Positions 55,452 through 64,000 of a stretch of DNA of 64,000 bases are shown piece by piece. The notes under the pieces were generated by a model. It searched no databases, was not told the origin of the DNA, and saw only the letters and a program-made list of their open reading frames with translations. The translations under genes and the position numbers were made by a program. Numbering within the stretch: position 1 is the first letter of the stretch; each line of letters starts with the position of its first letter. Origin of the DNA: Thalassia testudinum (lineage: Eukaryota; Streptophyta; Magnoliopsida; Alismatales; Hydrocharitaceae); NCBI GenBank assembly GCA_037157565.1, contig JAZHRO010000054.1, forward strand, positions 16,785,501 through 16,849,500, read 5' to 3'.

Positions 55452-58400
55452 CTTCTCAAGAGTGAATCGCGACGAGACGGGTAGAGAGAGAGAGAGAAAA
55501 CGAGGGTTAGGATATAACCTGTGAGGTAACCCAAGTTGACTTAACCTCAGATAGGGAGGCCAACCCAGGTCCATCCAATCCCTTAGTAAATAGGAGATAA
55601 CCTTTGAAAAGAGGAGTTATCCCCTTCCATAAACCACCCCATAAAGTAAATTAGTTTTGTGGTGCGAGGGCATAAAAGTTAAAATTATATCGAAATTTTA
55701 TTATTAAAAATTAAGAAAAATCATAGAGAGAGAGAGTCCATGGAAAAAATTAATGAATAGTGATATAATTAATATATATAATGTTTATTTAATAACTCTT
55801 TATATCATATATGTAAGATATCCTTACTTAATAAATTAAAAATATTAGTATATTTTAATTTTAAATCGATTTATTTTAATTTTACATCAAAATATTCTGA
55901 TTGAAAATTAAAATACACCAATTGAGATAAATAAATAACTTCACCCAACAAAATATATCGATGTATTTTAATTTTCATTTGTATATTTTCACTTTCTATC
56001 AGAGTACACCAATTTGAAATAAAAATATAATGGTATATTTTAGTTCTTTATCGAAATATATCGATTGAAAATTAAAATATATTAATTAAAAAATAAATAA
56101 ATATTCCAACAAAAAAATATAACAATGAAATTAAAATAAACTATATGTCACAAAATATATTGTCCCATATATTTTAATTTTAAATTTATATCTTAGATTA
56201 AATTTACATAAATTAATTATATATATATTATTTCATATTTTTATAAAAATATATTTAATATTAATTTTTAATAAAAAAGTATAAGATAAAGAGAACGAGG
56301 ATGAAATTTAAAACTAGACATGTGTGATAAACTGGGCGTGAGAAAAATAAAATAAAAGTAGAAAAAAAAAAGAGGTGAGAGAGTGGGAGAGCGGCAGAGG
56401 GGAGCGAGGGCATGCACTATACAACAAAGTTGAAAAAAAAAGAAAAAAATCAATAAACAAAGATACGGCCAATTATATATATATAAAGATTCCAGTTTTA
56501 TTTCCTTACGTTAATATAAGCGTATAAGTTAATCATATATGACTTATCTCATACCAAAGTTAAAGGATGATACATCGATGTAAAGATTGAGATACAATCA
56601 AAATACTAAAAAGAATCGCAGTTGAATTTATCATACGTTACAAGAGTCCATGGGAATCAAAGCTGCAATAGAATCGCAGTTGACACATTACAAAGCCAAA
56701 TTGAAATTAGTTTGGTTATTGGAGATGAATTTAAAGGTAGTTATCTTTCTTTATCCTTTTCAATCAAATGTAGGGAACTCTTTGATGGAGTTTTCTAGTT
56801 TTATTTAGAGAAAAAAGGTAAACAAATGTATTTTCTAATGTGTTTTGATATATATGAGTGAGAGTGATGGTTTAATTTAATTGGTGTATTTTAGATTTTT
56901 ATTGGTGGTAATCATTTTTCACCATGAAAAATTGATTTATAAGTGAAAAAAAACTTTTAATAGATAAAAATTATGTTCTAAATGAAAAATTATTTTTTAT
57001 CGATGAAATTTTATATTCAATCGATATATTTTGATATATTTTATTTTTAATTGATTAATTTTTATTTTCATCGATTGATTCTCATTTTAAATTGATTAAT
57101 TTTTCATTATACATCTTTTACAACATACATTTATATATTTGCATCGTTTTATTTATACAAAGGATATCAACTCTCAGCAGAAATACCGACATAAATATAA
57201 AAACCTCATGACTTTAGAAGGTAGGAAGTCTGGCATAGCTGACGTTTCTTTAACTAAATATATGACAAACGAGTGGTGGCTGGTGATCCAAGTTAAACAT
57301 ATTATGTATCATTAGTTACACCAGCATGCACATAAAAATTCCCTACTTTCGTTCCCCTTCCGTGGCCATGGAGAACCCACCCGTACTCCAGTACGTGTAT
57401 GCATGGAAGTTGTATACACCATGCAGATTCTTCGCACGTGAAATTAATTGAATGATAAGGAACCCTTTCCCTAGCTCTGTGAGAGGAAGGGGGACTGGGA
57501 AGTTGGGAACCATTAAGAACGCAACACGGTCTCTTTGCACCGTGAGTACAGCAAGGTGAACAGCGTTGTTCCCTTTATTGTCTCCTGCCCACGTAGGAAC
57601 ATTAGGTAAGCCGACGTAAAATGTAGCATAATAAGTAGCTGTAAATATAATCTTTGATTAATAATTAATATTTAATGTAAGTAAATAAAAAAATATAAAT
57701 TCTATTATGTAATGGGATGCCTCATTCCATTTAAAAAAGTTAATGTCACTCTAAATAAAATGCAGATTATATTTACGTACATCATCTTACGTTGTATTTT
57801 ATGTTATTTTTTATTTTTTATTTTCGAAAAGCTACTGTAGGGTATTTATTTGGGATCGTGGTTAACTCACTTCATAGATCACCCGTAGTATTTGGAGCAC
57901 AATGATTCGTAGGATTGGTAAGTAAGCTTTTACGTGAATGTATATTTTAGAGGATTTGAATACTTTTATTTGAAAGATTAAAAAAATAATATTAAAAAAT
58001 ATGAAACTGATATTAATCTGTATTTATATATATATTTGCTATGTAATGTTAATATCAATATGTATTTATCTAAATTAATGTTAAATTATAATATTAATTT
58101 TTATGATATTTACTTCATAATAATATTAATTATATAAAATATAAGAGACATTAAAGATAAGAATCACATAAAATTTTAACACTTTATAATTAAAATCATC
58201 CAAATAGTTTCCAAGATTAATTTTTTTGAACACAACTTTATGGATTATTTTGTAAGCTGAGTTAAGAGTTATTTTTTTATCTCAAATACATTGTATGGCA
58301 AATGCATCTAAATGACCCCTAAAATATACTTAGTGAAGCAAAGATTTATGAACATTTATGAGAAAAAGGTGGCAAAAGTAAATTTGCACAAAACTTCGAA

Positions 58401-58714
58401 ATAATTTGATCATCGTTCCACCCATCCTTCTACCCCGCGCCCCCACACCCCAACCCCCCCCCCCCCCCGCTGGCAGCCGGGTTAGTGTTTCAACTGTTCA
58501 TTTCCACCAATTGTCAAACAGGACCAATGCGGACGTAAAATCTTGTAGCCCTTACGAGGCATCTTTGTTGATACCATATAACAATCAGATATAAATGCCC
58601 CACCTTTAAATGGCATTCCCCGATAGGCGGCTTTTTGTCAAATCAACCGTTGTATACTTTTCCAAAGCTAATGTGCTCGTTATGAGCGCATGTGAATGAA
58701 GATGTCAGTAGAGT
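55452..58714. other. AT-rich intergenic DNA
   Basis: No gene is supported. Holds degenerate AAAATATATYGATTGAAAA-like tracts (about 55.8-56.25 and 56.9-57.1 kb), a relatively GC-rich block with a CACGTG G-box near 57.43 kb that encodes nothing I recognise, and a 15-base C run at 58454-58468. Confidence 0.5.
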
Positions 58715-59271
58715 AGAAGCTCCATTGGATCGGGTTCGATTAAAGTCCCATTTATATCTATTTATATAATTTATCCTTGTATATTATCTATTTGTCAATC
58801 AGACATAAAAATTTAAATTTATATCTATACTTATCTGTCATCGGATATTAATTTATTTATTAACCATACAATCAAATTATATTTAAATTAAAATTAAAAA
58901 ATAATCTATAACATGATTCATCAATTTTTTATTTTTAAGAAATCTAAAATATAAGAATTCACTACTCTAATTTTCATGAATCCCATTGAAATTATTATAA
59001 AATAAAACTTCAAGAAAAATATATAAAAAATTAAGGAAATTATGAAGGAGATTTAAGCTAAGATAACAAGAGATTTGGGTGAAACTTTTATATTTTGTGT
59101 AAATGGAGATTTTATTTGAATACTTGGATTATGTAATCAGATATAGATCTATACCTATACTTGTACCCATATTCAGTCGGATTTTTTTGAATAAAATCCA
59201 TACTTAAACCCTATCGGATTTGGATCGAGTTGAGTCAGATTTGAGTCATGTTTACCAAATTTACATCCCTA
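58715..59271. mobile_element. Second copy of the TAGGGATGCAAAC hAT-type element
   Basis: Collinear with the split element at 6193-22550: ATTTATATCTATTTAT, AATCAAATTATATT, TACTCTAATTTTCATGAAT, AAATGGAGATTTTATTTGA, AGTCGGATTTTTTTGAATAA and the end TTTACATCCCTA at 59271. The left terminus is diverged and no 8-bp TSD could be read, so the left boundary is approximate. It supplies the uninterrupted order used to check the nested copy. Confidence 0.75.
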
Positions 59272-59395
59272 TATGTAAACAATAGAAAATGGTAGACCAT
59301 ATTGGCCTAGGGGCTTGGGACAATACGTTCTTCTATGTCAACAATAGAAAATGGTAGACAATATTGATCTAAGGGCTTTGGGACATTACATTCCT
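59272..59395. repeat. 62-bp tandem duplication
   Basis: Two units begin TATGTAAACAATAGAAAATGG at 59272 (19 of 20 bases shared, TATGTCAAC in the second) and at 59334. Both continue GTAGACNATATTG, CTANGGGC and TTGGGACA. The first unit abuts the end of the hAT-type element. Confidence 0.88.
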
Positions 59396-59536
59396 TTTGC
59401 CTTGCAAAGATATTGGGGCCACCTCATCAATCCTGCTACCTTTGCTTGAGCCTAATTCTATTAAAGAGTGTTGTCAGTTTGTACATTTCAAAGAATTGGT
59501 CGAGCAAAATGATGTTTTAGAAGAATGCCTTCGTAC

Positions 59537-60373
59537 AGAAAAAATCTTTTTGTTCTTTTTTCCTCCACTGAGAAATATCTAGCGTTTCGCCTCCTCCTCC
59601 GAGAGCACCTCCTTTCTCCTTTGCTGGGTTGAGCCTCAACTGGCCTTACGACTAGCTGGGGCCCCCGCCTCCCTTTCCTTTCCTTCTGTTCTTACGCTCC
59701 ACCGCCCTCACTCTCCGCTTCCCTCCATTTTCATCTCTTGCAACGGGTTTACGTCTCAAATCCTTAGGTGGTGAGGGGCAGGTGATCGATGTTGCTGCCA
59801 GTGGTCATTGATCGACTGCTTCCTCCATCACGTGGTCGTCGACATATGTGGTAGTGCTGTCTTGCTCTTCCTCGTGGTCGTCGACCTTGGTGGAGGTGTG
59901 GGCATCGACCACCTCGTTCCCTTGGAGTTGTTTAGGGCATGGTGCAGTGCAGCTGGGGGAAGCTTAGGTCGAGATGTTTTCGTCAGCACCTCTATTCCGA
60001 TCACCTATGTCCGCGGCTGATTTTGTGGTTGTTTTTTTTTCGTTTCTTTGATTTTTCTTGTTCGTTCTAGTTAGATGGGATCACACTTGAGATCGTGCAC
60101 AACATGATCAAGTTTATGACCAATCTTGCTTAGTAATCTTGCGTGTCTCATGCATTATCTTCGTCGTTGCTCGATAACGTAAATCGTTATCCATTACATG
60201 GAAAAGTAATGTATCAGATTGGGTCATGCACCATTTTGTTTAATATTTTCAACTTTAGACGAATATCACTCCCTATTTTAGATAGATGAGTTTCTCTCTT
60301 AAAGGTGTCGTATCATGATGTAATCCTCTTAGTTTCCATCAACGAAAGTTAACCTTGAGAAAAAAAAAAAGGA
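59537..60373 (+). mobile_element. Short poly(A)-tailed retroposed unit
   Basis: An ~840-bp insert flanked by a 17-bp repeat (59520-59536 and 60374-60390) that differs at two positions; its last 12 bases, ATGCCTTCGTAC, are identical. The right end before the repeat is an A run (60358-60370), so it was copied from RNA. The 5' part is CT/GC-rich and the 3' part AT-rich. Short ORFs (59808-60020) show no domain. It could be a processed transcript or a nonautonomous LINE/SINE-like element. Confidence 0.8.
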
Positions 60374-60390
60374 GGAGGATGCCTTCGTAC

Positions 60391-61192
60391 GCGGATAACA
60401 ACATACCTTGCCTATTCCTCAAATTTCGGCTTTTTTTTTAAGGTGGAAAACCGGAACTCATCGTAGAGGGCCTTGGACGATGCTTACTAAACTCCTTTGT
60501 TTGTATGCCCCTCGTAAATCCTTGCGGGGGAAATGAAAAAAAAAAAGAAATGGTAAGAGAAATTAAAATAAAATGAAATTAAGAGAAGGATTAGACATTT
60601 TTTTGCTTTAGAAAATTGAACATCTCAAATTATACATCTTGCCATTAATTATACGAGAGCAAAATAATTTCACCTTTAAAGTGAAACTACTTTTTTACGG
60701 AATGCAACACTAAATTTTAAAATAAAATAATTTCAAAATTTAGGATTCCAAATAAAAGGTTTTGATGGCAATTCCTTGTTTTTTTGACAGCCCCTGGATG
60801 AATGACTCGGTCCTTGTTATTTGGTCTGTTTTGGAAGAAATGGAATATTTTTTCTTTACAAGGGAAAATTATTTGTGTGCCACAAGTTTATACTTCTCAT
60901 TCACCAAAAGAACGTCCAAATTACTGTGTTGACCACAAGGACCTTTAAAAGAAGAAATGATTCCAAAAGACAAACCACAAGAAGCAGTTCTAACCTGGAT
61001 GAAGCGTCTTTACAAGCCATGAAACACTTGGGCCCAAGACCGATGATTTACATCAGCACTGGTCTGGGCCAATGTCATTAAACTTTTTGGGCACTTTGAA
61101 AGTCTCTTCTAGTTGCTCCTTATTCACATGGTCGCTATCTGTTTTTACCATAATAAAGAATAAAATATTTACAATAAAAACATTTCATCAAC
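60391..61192. other. Intergenic DNA before LINE 4
   Basis: AT-rich sequence with short A runs. The open frames (for example 60821-61081) have no recognisable domain. Nothing else is supported. Confidence 0.5.
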
Positions 61193-64000
61193 GTTTTTTT
61201 TTTTTGCCAGAAAGAAAAACTTCCATTACTAACCTTCCAAGATACAAGGGAGATTATCACCCTCCCACTGTCCCTGCATATTTTCCTTTAAACAGAACCA
61301 AGCTAATTTTTGTGCCTTGGTAACCATGGCTCTGCTGACTTTGTCAAGAGAATATCTCTGATGAGTTTGAAGCATCGATGCACATCACTGCACTATAGAT
61401 CTAATCTTCCAGGAAGGCTGCGCATGGGCTTTGATTTGATTAACTGGAACAACCGTGTCTAATAAGACCAATACATCTAGCAACCCAAGATGGATGGCCA
61501 AGGACAGGTCATAGAAGATTGCCCAGGTTTCTGCGTACCACTACACCTTGACTTCTTTTGCAGATGCCACTACAATTTTCCCATGTTTATCCATACAAAT
61601 CACTGCATCCATTGACTTGGAATCTCCTACTGCCGCATCAACTACAATTATATGATCACTTTCCTTATGCTACTGCCGCAATTGTAATTTCTGATGACAC
61701 TCCTTCATTGAGGGTGGTTCGGTGATTCCTTCTCTATTGTAAAATTTCTCCATATTAATAACACTTTCTATAAGAGCCATTGGACCTGCTCTCTTCTCCA
61801 TGATCACTTGGCATCTATACAACCATAAAGCATGTAAGAGGTAGACTATCAGGTTTTGATTTTCCTCTTAGCAAAAGCAATTCCTCCATTTTGTCAAGGA
61901 AGTCTAACCACTCACCCTGATCAGGCAATTTTGTAATTCCCCAGTAGAATCGGATGGCCTTAAAAAATGGGCACTCTTTAAGTAAATGCACCCATTTGAC
62001 AAAATGGATACTCATTCTTTTCTGGAGGGTTTTTTTCCTCATAGGAAGTGCTTCCACCACAACCCTCCACAAAAAAATTCTAGTTTTAGGCGCAAGATCT
62101 TTCTTTTCCCAGATTTTTTTACAGCAACCTATTTGATTATCTGACAACCCAGATATAATTCCTTCTTCTTTTAGTAATGTCATATAGGCTGATCTAGTCG
62201 AGAAGCTCCCTTTTGGATGGGGCTTCCAGATAAGAACGTCTTCTCCAATTTGCACAGGTGTGCTGGTAATTCTCTCAGCCATCTGACTGCTGAAGCAACT
62301 TCCCACAAGCTCAACCTACTAAGTTTGCAATTCCCCGTCAAGCAACTCAGAAACATTTGATAAATGCAGTGCTTCCTGACCGTTAGGTATAAGAGATAGC
62401 CCTTCCTCACCAACCCATGGATCACTCCATATATTAATAGCTTTACCATCCCCTACCAACCACAAAATATGTTTAAGCAGAGTTTCCTTGATAGCAGCCA
62501 GCGATTTCATAAAATTTGAATCCATTGACTTTACCATGTATTCTGAAAAAGTTCCTTCAGGGAAATACTTACCTCATATTACTCTTTGCCACAATCCATC
62601 CTTTTGAGAGTAGAGCAGCCATCCCATTTTTAAAAGGAAGGCCAAATTGACTAGCCTTATTGATCTAAAACCCAGACCTCCCATGTGTTTCGGCATACAG
62701 ATCAATTTCCAGGCTTTTAAGTATAACTGTTTTTTTTCTTCCACTACCCCCCACCAAAAGTCCCTTATCATAGCATCCAATTTTGCATATAACTTTTTTG
62801 AAAATAGAGTTGTGGCCATTAAGTGACAAGGTATAGCTGATAGCACTGCTTGAATTAATATCACTCTTCCTTCTCGTGAAAGAAGCTTACCTTCTAGCTT
62901 GCCAATTTTCCATTAAATTTTTTGAGCACCACCTCCTTCAGTCTACCTTCTCTTGCATCATCTAGAATAGGACTTCCCAGATATACTTCCTTGTTTGACA
63001 CATGACCCATCTTCATAATTTCCAGAATTTTGCCTTGCTAATCTCCAGATATATCTTTGCTAAAGAAAATTTTGGACTTTTGATAATTTACTCTTTGCCT
63101 TGAACATCTTTCATAGTTATCCAGAATACTCTTCAAGTTTTTTGCCTCCCCTTCTTCTGCTTTAACAAACAACATCATGTCATCCGCAAACATGAGATGG
63201 GTCAGCGCAGGGAGGAGGGGGGGAAGGAAATTTTTATGTACCTTATATCCTGATATAACACTACCATGCAAAGCTCTATCCAGGCTCCTCGACAGGTACT
63301 CCAAGCATAATATGACTATGTATGGCGATAGGGGACATCCCTGTCTGATACCTCTTGTTGGAATAATTTTGTCTGAAGGCTCTCCATTAATCGGTACTTG
63401 AAATGATGCTGATTGAATGCAAGACATAATCAAATTGACCAGCAAATGAGGGATATGAATCTGGATCAAACAAAATTGCACAAAATCCCATTCAAGCCTA
63501 TCAAAGGCTTTCTCCATATCTAGTTTCAAAGTCATTGCTCCTTTATTCCTATATGGAGTTCTCATCCCATGAAGCACTTCTCTTGCAAGCAAAATATTAT
63601 TAGCTATTTGTCTGCCTGAAAGAAAACCCGTTTGATTTTCTAAGACCAAATGCTTTAAGATAGGTTTTATTCTCTTGGCTGCTATCTTTGCGACCAACTT
63701 ATACGGAGTATTTGTCAGGCTAATTGGTCTAAAATCTTTTGGTTGAATCGGAGACTGCAATTTGGGGCAAGCACTAGATATGTACGACTCATAGGAGCAG
63801 GCATCATTTGCTTAATAAAGCAACTCCGTACAAATCCTATAACTTCTGCTTCCACAACACTCCAACTATTTTGGTAGAAAAAAGCTGGAAGACCATCCAG
63901 CCTTGGACGTTTATATTGGTGCATAGAAAGGAGCACATTCTTTATCTCCTCTTCATCAGGGATTTGCATACACCACCTTTCCTCTACTCCTGATGGCCAA
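61193..64000 (-). mobile_element. LINE (L1-type, RNase H lineage), copy 4, partial
   Basis: The 3' end is the T run (poly(A) on the minus strand) at about 61197-61205. The element runs past the right edge. It differs from LINE copies 1-3: different reverse transcriptase and an RNase H domain at the 3' end. No TSD can be read because the 5' end is outside. Confidence 0.9.
61420..63969 (-). pseudogene. LINE 4 ORF2 remnant (RT, zinc-binding, RNase H)
   Basis: The reverse transcriptase is well kept at 63760-63038: DFRPISLTNTPYKLVAKI, NQTGFLSGRQIANNILLARE, LKLDMEKAFDRLEWDFV, RGIRQGCPLSPYIVILC and the catalytic LMFADDMMLFV. An upstream frame (63969-63715) reads YKRPRLDGLPAFFYQNSW and is shifted. 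Then come RDFWWGVVEEKKQLYLKAW and the zinc-binding region KTRIFLWRVVVEALP...HLLKECPF. The minus strand at about 61660-61440 reads VVDAAVGDSKSMDAVIC, an internal stop, WYAETWAIFYDLSLAIHLGL and VLLDTVVPVNQIK, an RNase H fold with D, E and D in the expected places. Frameshifts and stops make it inactive. Confidence 0.9.

Noticed and set aside
57343..57540. Possible exon on the minus strand with VAFLMVPNFPVPLPL
   Set aside because: No domain is recognised, there are no convincing splice sites, and the frame is short. A CACGTG and TATA-like sequence nearby suggests regulatory or random DNA.

Overview
The window looks like nuclear DNA of a flowering plant with large introns and many old transposons. 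GC-rich first exons on otherwise AT-rich DNA suggest a monocot outside the grasses, but this is inference. I recognise two conserved protein-coding genes. One is a diacylglycerol-lipase-like class 3 lipase on the + strand (ATG 5089, stop 44408, 7 exons, 663 aa). The other is a BRCT-domain DNA-repair-type protein on the - strand (ATG 49353, stop 45069, 10 exons, 517 aa). They converge tail to tail, 660 bp apart. A possible third gene is represented only by a plastid-transit-like first exon on the - strand near 55.2-55.45 kb. I saw no tRNA, rRNA or CRISPR.

Layout. 0-4.4 kb: a partial LTR, then a complete solo LTR of the same family. 4.4-5.1 kb: upstream region of the lipase. 5.1-44.4 kb: lipase gene, with a 26.0-kb intron 1 and a 9.9-kb intron 6. 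Intron 1 holds a nested stack with a target-site duplication (TSD) readable at every level: a small hAT-type element (6193-22550) interrupted by a LINE, which carries a 2.98-kb solo LTR, and by a second solo LTR, which carries a full-length LINE in reverse. Intron 1 also holds a PIF/Harbinger-type MITE, a second hAT-type MITE and a Copia-type LTR. Intron 6 holds a hAT-type element and a 5'-truncated LINE. 45.0-49.4 kb: BRCT gene. 49.4-61 kb: AT-rich intergenic DNA with hairpins, a ~200-bp tandem array, another hAT-type copy and a short poly(A)-tailed retroposed unit. 61.2-64 kb: a LINE of a different lineage that runs off the window.

Most notable observations: (1) the BRCT gene has a U12-type AT-AC intron, a GC-AG intron and ordinary GT-AG introns, and a MITE sits next to the intact U12 donor; (2) the nested insertions give a relative chronology; (3) three related LINEs end in a 3' stem-loop, and two of them differ by a compensatory base-pair change; (4) a degenerate AGACGTCT palindrome is clustered in two structurally distinct LTR families.

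All exon boundaries were read by eye from frame, splice motifs and remembered family sequence. No alignment or search was run.
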